Below, one piece after another: positions 1 to 11,600 of a stretch of DNA of 64,000 nucleotides. A program made the translations under genes and the position numbers. Source of the stretch: Aplidium turbinatum (Eukaryota; Chordata; Ascidiacea; Aplousobranchia; Polyclinidae); contig OU964923.1 in NCBI GenBank assembly GCA_918807975.1, positions 22,363,235-22,427,234 of the forward strand. The letters run 5' to 3'. Position 1 is the stretch's first letter. Each line of letters starts with the position of its first letter. The notes under the pieces are model-generated. The model saw nothing but the letters and a program-made list of their open reading frames with translations, ran no database searches and was not told the origin of the DNA.

Positions 1-44
1 TCGTTATCGCTTAACTGAAAAATGAGTTATCGCGCCCAACACTG
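1..44 (-). mobile_element. hAT element terminus, cut by window edge
   Basis: Positions 1-44 are, in reverse complement, the same as the left 44 bases of the element at 43277-45064, ending in the terminal CACTG (CAGTGTTGGGC on the other strand). The rest of this copy lies outside the window. Confidence 0.8.
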
Positions 45-420
45 TCAGTAGGTAGCCTAATGGTTGATCGACTGAAGCTAGTAATGAGCAGTGTTTTTTT
101 TTATTAAGTGCAGCTTATATTGCGAGAAGCTTCATCATTTGACAGATGAGGCTTTTTTGGAAACATAATCTTAACGGTTCAGCATAGTTTCTTGGTAAAA
201 ATGTCGATCAATTACATTGGTGTGGTTGCCGAAAACAACAGAGCAAAGTTTCCGCTTTTGATTGAAATCTTGCTGCATGCAAATTATTCTGGCCACTAGA
301 TGCCGCTGAATTCCTTGAAGTAACTTACCAAGAGCTGTTCATGATGAGCGTTGCTCATCTGCACTTATAAAAACTTGGGCTATCATAGCTTCACTTTGTT
401 GTTTCTTTGTTCATAGATCC

Positions 421-617
421 CAGTGCGAAGCCATTGAGAGAATAATTTGTGCCGTACCAATGAGATTCTGTAGCCTACCAATGAGAAAAGGCTCTATGTG
501 CCCAAAAATACTCGGTGACTTCTTTAAGTTGACGGGCCACCTGGAAAGGTTACGACCCCCAAAATCATCCCATACCGGGGTCTAAAAGTACTCTTGGAAT
601 TCCCTGTTAACGCTCAG
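421..617 (+). mobile_element. Short MITE, CCGTTGAGAG family, copy 1
   Basis: This segment aligns with 8356-8563 and 17258-17414: a CCATTGAGAG-type left end, a shared TACCAATGAGAT block, a shared GGAAAGGTTACG block and a CCCTGTTAACG right end. Only the 17258 copy has a readable target duplication, so the edges here are approximate. It lies 3' of islet. It is non-coding and its superfamily is probably hAT, judged from the 8-bp duplication of the sister copy. Confidence 0.6.
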
Positions 618-2249
618 TGTTTATATATTGTGCAGCATGAGCTGAAATGAATGTAAAAAACAACTTCAACTCGATTATCCTGAAGATGTAGGCTAGGCTG
701 ACAGCTCTAAAAAAACTTTGACCAACAAAGCAATTGTCTTTTTATGCCTTTTTTAACGTGTAATTCTCTTTTTAGCCTAATTTTCTTCCCTTTCAAAATT
801 TTTCTGAAAATGTAACTTTAGTAAATCATATTAGCCTATATAGTAAGCTAGTGTGAAGTAGCCTAATGCGGCTTATTTAGATCTCGAGCACGTATTACTA
901 TAACGTTCAAGTTTTGTTTTGTCTACCTTTTTATGTCTTTCCGGAGGAAAAATAATTTCTGCTTAAAAGTAACGGTGAAAGCTTAATCCATAAGATAAAT
1001 TGCCATTGTTCTTTATTTTTCTAAGGACAGTTTTACAATTGGCACAAAAGTGTGTTTGCCCAAAACATATACGGAAACATGGGCTTACTGTCCAGTGCCC
1101 ACCACAAAAATGGTTACCGGTAGTATAAAACAATTTACTCATCTAGTTTTTGAATGAGCTTACTAAATAGTTTGGGTGTTCACCAGAATAACTATCGTTT
1201 GTAGCGTTAGTTGCAACGTTTTTATTACATCTGTTTATCGGAAAGTTTTAATTAAAGGAAAGGATACTTCAAAGTTCAAACGAGTAAGAAATTTTACTGA
1301 TGTAATCTATAGCTATCGGTAGTTGAGCCTTCGTCAAATAGTAACCCTCTCGTAACATCTAATGCTGCCATTACAACTGGATGGAAAATTTTTATCCGTG
1401 CAAGGTTTTGAAAACTTTACTGTAGGCCTAAGCCATAGTTAATATTAACTGAGTTTTTTGCTTTGTGGTGCTTATCAGTTGTACGCAAAGAAGACGCCTA
1501 ATTGCTGTTAAGGTATAGTCTTTTGTTAGCGAACAGCACTTGCTCATATAATCCTTTTCTAAACACTGACGTTTTCCGAGGCTTGCCATGCTACTTTGTT
1601 GCATTCACTCCCAAGCATGTGTGTTTGGTCGGATCGCTGAATTCCATACGTTGCTAATGATTAATATGTTGTAGCCTTCTCTGCGACAACATGCGATGGA
1701 CAGATTGGCTTAATGACGTATTTTTTTAACTGTTTAAGTTTCTCTCTCAAAATGATGAGCATGGTATTTGGTTTCAATGTAAAGGGCTACCAGTAAGATC
1801 AAACTGTGAGGAAACCGACAGGGTTTTAAATCACTTTTAACTAGGACAGGAGCCCACTACTGAAAAACCTTAAAGAGAATTCTGGATAACAAATCCTTCT
1901 GCATTATTTGTTTATATTGTTGTAGTAAAGCCAATAAACATTACAACTTTAAGTGCTTTAAAATACCTTCTTTAAAGTGAAGAAGTGAAATATCCAATTA
2001 CAGTATCAATTACTCTCCTAATATTCATTAAATACCTTATTTCACATTGTTAAAAAGAGAAAGCACTTTTCCGGAGTAACGGCAATGCTGGAATTTATGT
2101 ATTTCTGGACTCTGGTACGACAACGTTAGATCATGATCAAAGCATTTGTGTAAATTACTAACTTTTCTTGTCAAAACTGATCAAAAACCTTGTGAAGGTC
2201 AAAATTAAAAGAAAACTGAGCTGAATTGTTCAATGGCATACCTACGTGC
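618..2249. other. 3' flank of islet, no gene seen
   Basis: AT-rich sequence with scattered TAGGCTA-type words and no reading frame, RNA gene or bounded repeat I can support. Part may be islet 3' UTR. Confidence 0.5.
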
Positions 2250-2255
2250 TTTATT
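2250..2255 (-). promoter_or_regulatory. isl: Candidate polyadenylation signal of islet
   Basis: The minus strand reads AATAAA here, about 245 bases past the islet stop codon at 2500-2502. It is a sensible place for transcript cleavage; other AT-rich hexamers nearby cannot be excluded. Confidence 0.4.
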
Positions 2256-2499
2256 TTTAAAGTAAGCAGACAATAGCTTTTTCAAAGTTTAACAGATATT
2301 TTTTGTAGTTGCAGTGTGACTTTCTATAGTCTATACAGATCCCATCAAATCTTCGCTCGGAGAGAAAACTATCTCATCCTATCGAGCAGAAGATGCTACA
2401 TCTTCATCTCATCCATCTTCTATTTTGTGCAGTCCATGTGCTCCTTCTGCGGTGTTTGCAATTGCCATCTTTAGTGGTTTGACAGCAAGTGAAGCAACT

Positions 2500-2649
2500 T
2501 TAACAACATGCTGATGCACCAATTTCAGGGAAGAGTGGAGTTGAGCAAGTTGTGCTGGCATCAAAACTGGATGATGACACAGAAGGTATGCTACAAATTT
2601 CCGATATGTCTGAGGCCGAACTGTGTCCGGGATCAGAAAAGTGCGATAT
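2500..2649 (-). CDS. isl: islet exon 6, C-terminus and stop
   Basis: Acceptor TTTCGTTTCAG, then 49 codons beginning [18 protein letters not shown] and a TAA. The Ser-rich FSDPG...S pattern parallels the vertebrate NFSEGGPGSNSTGSEVAS tail. Frame continues directly from exon 5. Confidence 0.85.
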   Translation of the reverse strand: MSHFSDPGHSSASDISEICSIPSVSSSSFDASTTCSTPLFPEIGASACC

Positions 2650-5600
2650 CTGAAACGAAAAAAAAATCTTTTCAATGCTGAGGTGAGTTAAACGTTAGCG
2701 ACTTTTTTGATAATTCTTAAGAAAGCAATATAAAAGAAAGTTTTATTACAACAAGGTGGTTAAATGGAATTACTCATATTCTCATGTATTTGATGTGGTC
2801 ACAGAAAAAAATCTTGCGTATGAGAAGGAAAAACTCTTCTTCAGTGGGACCTACAAATTTTATAAAGTGCTTAGCCTACGTGCTGTGGCTTGTGTGACTA
2901 GACGAGTAGTTACGTCAGTAGCCGCTCTCGAACGCATTTATTGTGAGGATATGCCTCATCAGCAAACTTGGCAAGAATGCCTATTTCCCATTGGGTTTTG
3001 CAGATGCCAAAAGCTGAAAGGCCATGAGCAGGCTACGCCATGAAGCTATCTGTAAATTTTTGCACTCACACTTCAGTAAACCTAACGTGCAGTGCTCAGC
3101 CAACAAACTTTGTCTTTTTTACATCTTGACAACGTCAGCAAAGCATACAAGGTTGTGGAAGCTACTTAGAAATACAATAGATACCAGAGAAGTCAAGTTA
3201 AACTAAAGAGAGTCCACTGACCGAGGTTTAACTCTAAACAATTAGTAGAGGGCACATTGTTGATCGAAGTGTGTAAGACAAATAAAAGCTCCAGTTTTAA
3301 CACTGAGCTTGCCCAGGTGAAGATTACCTTCATGTTCATTAGCTTACACACATGCAACTATTATGACTCATCACGATTTCCCCCGCACATGGCCGAGGCA
3401 TGCAATTACGCAACATGACTAAATTATTTGTCACTTACAAACTGTTGGAATGCAGGTTGCTCAATTTCGCTTTGCAACGCAAAGTCACTGAAAGCTTTCC
3501 AAGCAGGTTTTTGATGATTCTGAACTTCATTAGTATTGGCAGCGATTGAATCGTCACCTACCGGATCCGCTGTCTCCATTGCAACTCCATAAGTGCTGGC
3601 AAGACCTTTTGACCCACTAGAATCGCCACCCTGCGTAATAAGAGACTAATGAAGCCGGATATAATAATAATACTGTACAATTAACTGTTAAAACAAGATA
3701 ATGTAATCACCAAGATAATCTAATCACAAATAATTGATTAAAGTTAATGATATAGCAAAAAAAATGTTTAAAGGATCTTTCTTAAAGCACAATCAAATTA
3801 AAAGTCTAACTCAGCATGCTTAAGCGTTTCGAAAAGACCAAAACTAAACTTTTTTCCTTGAAAAAGTTTAAACATGGTGCTGTATTAATATGATTAAATT
3901 GAAGCACTTACTGAGCTGTTACGTCTATTCCATGTAATTTCTTTATTTTGGATTATGTCATGGGACACCCTACTATCAAACTTCTTTTACAAAAGTACAA
4001 GAGTGCCTTTAATTTTGTCCACAGAAGAAACAAAACATAGCGCGTAATGAAGTCCTTTTTTATTTTTAACAAATCTTCGACTTATAAATCGTTTTTATTT
4101 GATTGTCGATTGCAATTTTTTTTTATTGCAAATCACCACGCGAAACGGCTTCGGGTGCTTAAACACGATAAGTACTTGAAAGATAACAAATGGATTGAGT
4201 CAGTTTTGCGAAAAGCTGTTTTAAATCAAATCCACCCTGCTACATTGCTGAGCAGAGCATTTGTTTAAAAACAAGTGCAAAAGTAAGCTACCTGTCCTTT
4301 TCAAATTAATAAACATTAAATTAAGGTAGCGTACCGCCTTCGCGTCTTGGGAATCAAGATCCCAAGATCAACAAAGTCATTTGCTTTTGGTGTTTGACCA
4401 GAGGTTATTTTGCTTTTTATCAGTTTGTGTTTGCATTGAAACCATTTTTGATAAGTACATTAGGAAGCCAAAAACATAAGATAAGTTGAAAAAAAAAACT
4501 TAAATATCCTAACGCTTTGAAACAACATTTTTCAAAAATATTTTACAAATGGAAAGTAGGCTACAAGGTGAGCTCATTTGGTGTAGCCTACCTAGAATAA
4601 ATTTATTTGATCGAAGCAAAACGAAACAACAAGTGCACTCCATGAAACTTCGAAATGAAACATCAAAAGAACTTTGTTTCGAAACAAACAGGTTGTGCTT
4701 TGAAACTGTTTTGAATAAAAATCCATTGAATATTGATAAAAAAGTTTGAGTTAAAATTTTGTTTAAAACACTTTTTTTTGGTAGTTTTGATTTTTTGTGG
4801 TAAAAATCTTGATTAACTTTCAGCTACATTAGTGTAACCTAGCCTGACCTTTGACCAGACCACTAATAAACTGACGAAAAAATGTTTTTCCTAATGACAG
4901 AATAATTCAATAGGCCTACTACTGTAGTGTGGTAGGTATCTATGCAAATTAAAAAAGCCTATGTCTCGAGTTTCCTCTGAAGATAGATCTTTAAACTGAA
5001 ACTTCAACGTGACTTTTAAACGTTTAAGTTTCAGTTGAAGTTAAAGTTTTAAAAGCTTAACTACAAAATATTTACTGAAGCATATTCCACAATTAATAAG
5101 CTGTTGTAGACTAAAGAAGTTAAATGTTGAAATGCATTCCATGCTCAATGCGTAATACTCAATGAGCAGCCTACGATGCCGAAGGACAAGCTTCCAAGCA
5201 AGGAACAACTCTACTCTCATCAGGCCAAGCAAAATAAAAATCTTTGAGTTTACAACTTGGTTAGTGTGGGAAAACGACTTGCTACTTAAGTGTGCCACAG
5301 TGCTTCATATGTTGTAAGTTGGTTAAGTACAATAAATTTAGTTGCTGCAAAACTAGAGGCTCCTAAGACAGCGCAAGTGGTTAAATGATTATTATAGATA
5401 ACGCTGTCTTTTAGTCCAACCAACTGAAAAACGAGTATTGAAAAATTGTGCGTTTCTCTTTACTGATCAACAGCAATAAGATTAATCATGGTGTGTTAGA
5501 AAATTTAGTCTCATACAATATCTGACAACAATCATGGATGATAGTAAACTTTAAAAAAAAAGATATAATTTTATGTTTAAAATCTCTAACTAGTCCACAA

Positions 5601-8600
5601 TATACAGACACCAACGCACATATACCTGCTTCAAGCACACAGGAAACGAGACAAAAAGTAATCAAAAACCTGGCCAAGAAGAAGAATGCGGAAATGCCAA
5701 AATTGGCGTGCAAAGTTAATCGGATATTAGTCAATTTTGAGGTGTTTTTCAAAATGTTTTGGGGAGGTTATCTAGACTCTCCTGGGTGGATCGTCTTCGG
5801 CGACACGCCGCCAGGCATTGCCGACGCACACACTCAAATTTGCTATAGTAAGTTAGTCATTTGCCCCCCTCCAAATTTTGTTTTGGCTACGCCCCTGGCA
5901 ACCGTATAAGATACTTTTTTTACATATTCAAGTTATAGTAAAATTTTTCACTTATCTTAGATTTAAAGCAGGCCTATTATTATAGAAACCGTATTGTTTT
6001 TTCAAAAAACTAGCTTGTAAAGACGGTGCACGGTCGATTGGTCGACAGACATTTGGTCGACAGGACAATTGGTCGACAAGACAGTTGGTCGACAGGACGT
6101 TAGGTCGACAGGTTAGGGTTAAGTGCGTAGGGTTAGGGTTAGAGTTAGAGTTAGGTTAGAGTTAAGGTTAGTTAACTAACCCTAAACCTAAAATGAATCG
6201 TTCTGTCGACCTAACGTCCTGTCGACCAACTGTCTTGTCGACCAATTGTCTGTCGACCAATTGTCCTGTCGACCAACTGACCGGGTATCGTAAAGACAGA
6301 CTGGTTTCATACACTACATAGAATATTCCATTTCAAAAACCTTTTGCGTTACCTTCATTTTATCCAAAAAGACTATCAGTTTGTTTAGACCCACTTTGAA
6401 ACGAGTGCCTTTGCTTTTTTATTTGTCAATGCAACCTTTTCAAACAAGCAACTTAACTCAATCATTGCTTACCTGCTCTCTATTGCTTTCCCTTTGCCGA
6501 TGTTGCAGTTGCTTCAGAGCGATCGATCTTTTTTTGTCTTTGCAGCGTTTGTTTTGGAACCAGACTCTTATGACCCTGGCCGAGAGACCGGTCATTTCAG
6601 TCAGTTGTTCCTTCATCAAGGCGTCCGGACGGCAGTTTGCAGCGTAGCAAGTTTTCAAAGTGTGGAGTTGCTTTTCGTTCAAGACAGTTCTTACTCTCGT
6701 GGTCTTGGTATCCCTTCGCTTTTGCAAACAGCTGCTGTGTCGATGTCCTCTTTGCTTTCTTCCAGTGGAAGCCTTAACTCCGTTTGTGGAAGAAGGACTC
6801 CGACTAATAGAGGATCCTCTTGTCGGAGATGAAAACTCGAGAGTATGGCGAAGGTTATTATTTTCTCCTAAAATATGAAAAAACAAACAGTTGAAAGAGA
6901 GTATTTTGTTTTGTTACAAAAATCAATTGCCTTACATAATGTAGGTGCAGTATTGTAATGCTAGCACTAAATCCTATTGTAGCCTAATGCTAGCGCTTCC
7001 TAACTGCTGCAGTGACTATTTTTGTTAAATAGCTTAATCAACCCAGCATTTCTCATTACCAGGTTAATCTATTTAAACACTTATAAAGTTTTATGTTCAA
7101 CAAAAATAGCCTACTGTTATCGGGTTATTATATAGTTTTGTAAGCACTGCGAGATTTTACAACTATCCACACACCCTCCCATAAATAGGCTACACTGTAT
7201 AGTTTGTTTAGAAATAAGCTTTTTGCTTTAAAACAGCCATTAACTTATAAATTACCCCTTGTTTTATTAGTTGATGATATAATAACTTTTATAAATCGTT
7301 TTCACTTTTTTTTAAATTCACAGGGTTACTGTTTTTTTTATTATACAACTTTTACCTATCACTGAAAACAATATTGCTTTTATAGGACAATTGTAACGCA
7401 AAGTGAAAATTATCACAGGGAAGGCTTTGCAGACGGAACTCTAGGTATCTAAAGGCTATTGCTCAGTGCTGCTAAACAAGTTGAAATCCTATTCTTACTT
7501 TGATGCGTAGCTAGGTGTGTCATACATAGACTTGAAAACCAGGTAAATGGAATAAAGATAACCGATGAAGCAAAAAAAAGTTTCCGTCACCGAGTTGACG
7601 TTATCATCAGCTACCAAAATCGATGGCAACTTCAAAGCAAAATCGACAAATCATAAAAGATGTTTGCATGAAATTACCACGCCTTTCACCAACAAGTGCA
7701 GAAAAAGCTCGACCTCAGCGCTCATCGTTTTGAAAAACTAAATTTGACCGCAATTTTCAAACAATTAGAAAACAAACATTGTTTCAAGTTTCACAGCAGA
7801 ATTTATGACAAGAAACAAACGCGAAAAGACAACATGGTCTTTGATCAAATCGGTACAAAACAAACTTTCAGTATGATTTACTTTTGCACTCTTGAAGGAA
7901 GTATTTGGAGCTGAATAGACCAATTTGGTGTCATAATACCAGCTAGTATTTATATTCTGCTGTACTTTATTACTGAAATATCAGTAAAACCAAATTAAAA
8001 GAACAATTTGGCAATTTTGCCATAAATAACCTCAAGCAGCATTGACCGTTGAAACTACGTTGACAAGTTGATTATTCTAAAAAGAACAAATGTTTTGCGG
8101 TCTACATTTTTGCATTTTAATTTCAAAATGTCCGACAAGTTTAAGTTTTTACGTTTCTACATAAACAGTCGTTCGCACTGTCAACCAAATTCACAGCACT
8201 ATGGTTCTTCTGTGGACAAAGGAGAGTTCTACGAGGGTACCAAATATCTCAAGGTATATTCAAACCTGTATACTAGAATAATTTATAGAAATATTATTAC
8301 CACAAGTGGTTGGGGAAGTCAAAGCATATTTTCTATCAGACTTGTAGGGCTACGCCAGGGCCGTTGAGAGGGTAATTTGGGCCCGGTATCAATGAGATCC
8401 TCGGGTCCCGAATCAAGACACTTCTAAGAAAAACTTATTAGGCTATATCCCAATAATACACGCTTGTTTCTCTAACCTTCTGGTCTCTTGGGAAGTTTCA
8501 AGCCTCTAAAATCATCCGGCCCGGGTCCAAAAGTACCCCATGGACCCTTGGTCAATGCTACTGCTACTGCGCCTTTCGACCGGTCTTGATTTTCCATGAT

Positions 8601-11600
8601 GTAAAGTTGAGAATCAATACGTTACTTTTTTGCATTCTTCCTTTATCGACCCACGCAGTAACTTAGTAGGCTACTTACCCATGCAATTATGCGGTGTTGC
8701 ATTGTCATGATCAGCCTTGCACAGCAGACCATCTGGTTGGAGAGCGAAGGTGTCGCCAGGAATAAGCTGTTTGTTGCATGTGACGCATCGGAAGCAGTCG
8801 ATGTGGTAGATCCGATTTTTAGCTCTCATTACTAAATCAGTTTTCGTAAACACTTCTCTGCACTTGCTGCATTTTGATCCAAATAATCTGTAGAAATTTT
8901 TTCAATCAAACTTTAAATTAAAGATTTATATTTTTTAGAATGACTTGTGAAAGCAATCTTGTAGAAAACGTGATTATTGGACTCTGACAGAAAAAAATCA
9001 GGCTACGTATGCTTCGTTTTTAATTTTACAACTTAAACAGATCGTTTTGCAAGCTTAGTCTTTTACAGAGTGGTGGTATAAAAGTTGTTTACAAAACAGC
9101 TTTTCACACAAAACGATAGTAAACCATGTTAATTGTTTTCAATTGCAAATCGCAATATTGTGAAGTAATCCAGCTCTAGGTAGGCCTACATAAACATCGT
9201 AAACTTGACTGTAGTATTTAGTTTGATCAAATAAAGCCGAACAAGCCTACAACCAAATTTCGAAGACTCGGTGGAAGAAAACTATTTCTATAATCACTTT
9301 GTTTGCGAATAACGTAAAGTCACTATATTCTCCAAAAAGTTGTAACTGTTTCACATGAGACAATTTTTCATAAAGAATTATATTTAAAAAAAATCTATAC
9401 AGATTAAATATCCGTCATACGGTGATTACTAATGTCATTTAAGCCATGCTATTATAATTGGTTTATCGGCGGAACGAAAGCGAACTAAACTTTACAAAAA
9501 GAATAGATAGAATTACTGATCAAGTTACAAAGAAATAAATGAACAGATCTAAAAAAATTTTAATGAATTATTTAGTAAAGTTCACTGAAATTTTTTTACA
9601 TGAAAACGAGTTTTAGGCCTACACCATCACATGTATAGCCACAGAATCTCCAGTGAAAGAAGTTATCGTTAGTTCGAACAAGACAAAACGGTTGCCTGAA
9701 CTGTATGTGTTGAGTTTCTGGATTTTATATTTTGTTTAAAAAATAGGCTACAGAAAACAAAACGCAGAAACAAAAATTGTGTTCAGAAAACGCTTAGAAA
9801 ACTCTATAGGCCTAGGCTACTCTTTACCCTTCATCATCATTCATCGCAGCTACAAGTCGAAAAATAGAAACCCAAAACTAGAGATTTCTGTCATTCGATT
9901 TGTAGCTCTGCATGCTATAATGAAGAAAGCAGTGGCCTGCAGTTATCGAAATATTTGCTGAACGTGATTTCACTTTCTGCATTTTAGGTTCGTTATTTTC
10001 ACTAAGATTTACAAAGTCTTTCAACTATTTTTTTATTAATTTTAACTATTTCTTGAGATGCTGAGTTATTATGACCAGTAGCGGATTTAATGGAGGAGGA
10101 GGGCAATGATCGACCCATTTTAAACACTGAAAAAGTAACTTTATTCACGGTGTAGGCTATTTACAAGATCGGATTAATGCGGTCATACTACACATCATTG
10201 TGTTTTGTTGAAATCGACCTCCCCTCCTAAGGGTAGCCTACTTGCTGCTGGATCAAATAAATTTGCAACAAAATCTGTTGAAATTTGGCTACTAGCAATT
10301 GCCATAAGCTTCCAAGAATATCTGGACAATTTCACATCCTGCTGAAGACAAGTTTTTGAACGATTGAAAATCATAGAGTTCCATTTTGCAAAGCATTGAA
10401 AATATATAAATCGATTTCGAACAGGGACTTCGAAGAAAAAGTTGATCTAGTTTATAGACTCGGTTTGTTCACCTTGATAGCTCAGTTGGATGAACACTCG
10501 GAGAGCAAAGAAACTGAAATATGAAGCTACGTTGTTTCAACTCTCGGCTAGCGCAGCTGAGCAGAAAAAGTAGTTTAGCAGTAAAATATAGTTTTTATTC
10601 TAACAATTTTAAACGCGGAGATATTAGTGAGAAGTGCCTTTTATTGCATGTTTCCGTGCTGAACCATGGCACCGTGAGCAGACATGTTTTTTACTATCGC
10701 ACTAAAGTAATACTCACTTTTATTCGCGGTGAATAGACATTCATTTAGATATGGTAAGACAATATGGTGGTTTTGGTTCACAGCAAGTAATTTGTTCATC
10801 ATCATCTAATCATCTTTATCATCTAATTTTAGGCTACCTTGTGTAATCTCGTTTGCAGTATGTTTTTCTTTCCTTGACGAAGCACGTGTTTGTTTCATCT
10901 AAATATTGACCGCAATCGGCACACTTCAGGCAACCGATGTGCCATTCGAGATTCGGAGAGACACGAAGAAGATATTGATCTTTGATTTCTTCCCCACATC
11001 CCACACACAACGGCAAAAAGAATGGATCTGTAAAAAATAATCAAGCAAATAAAAAAATGTTTTCTTCTAAATTTGGCTAGGCTGCATCGACTCTACAATC
11101 TACATGTGTGATCAAAGATAGTAGGCCTACCAATAACTTAATTTATAAATACCCGATATTCATGAAAAACAACAAAGGGGTTTAACTGCGAGCAAATGTG
11201 GATTAGTAGCGCATTTCAAAAACAGCCTTTGCAGTTAGCGACATCTAGTGGATATAACAGGCAACAACCAACAGAAGTTTAGAGACAACAGCACCTCATC
11301 TGCAAGCGGAAAGATTACATTGCTTCTGCAAGCGTGTTCAACCTGCTCCAAAAAGTGCGTTTATGTGGAAGAATAATTCACAAATCACTTATTTTACAGT
11401 CATTTCAAACAAGATTGTCCTGCTGCATTATGTTATCATGTTCGTGATAATGCCTAAATCGAGGCGAACCGCACGAGAAAGAGTTTTTTTGGAAAAAATT
11501 CTGTTTACGTTCCGTTTTTATCTTGTGTGAAATCCTTTTCAAACAAGAATTCTTTCCTCATTGTATGTCACATCGTCTTTATTGATATTATGAGCACGTA

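Larger units (their letters stand above)
3631..6472 (-). other. islet intron 4
   Basis: A 2.8-kb intron holding the MITE relic at 5742-5898 and the fold-back element at 6025-6289. The rest is AT-rich unique-looking sequence. Confidence 0.85.

Noticed and set aside
5538-5909. 123-codon plus-strand frame
   Set aside because: Its second half is MITE sequence and the first half has no recognisable protein pattern.
6110-6190. TTAGGG repeats as a chromosome end
   Set aside because: They lie in the centre of a bounded fold-back element in an islet intron.
10079-10246. Possible MITE (CAGTAGCGGATTTA...CTCCTAAGGG...CTGCTG)
   Set aside because: Ends are only loosely inverted and flanks show no duplication.
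10466-10510. tRNA-like start (TTGATAGCTCAGTTGGATGA)
   Set aside because: A D-arm-like stretch without a T-arm or acceptor partner; probably a SINE crumb.
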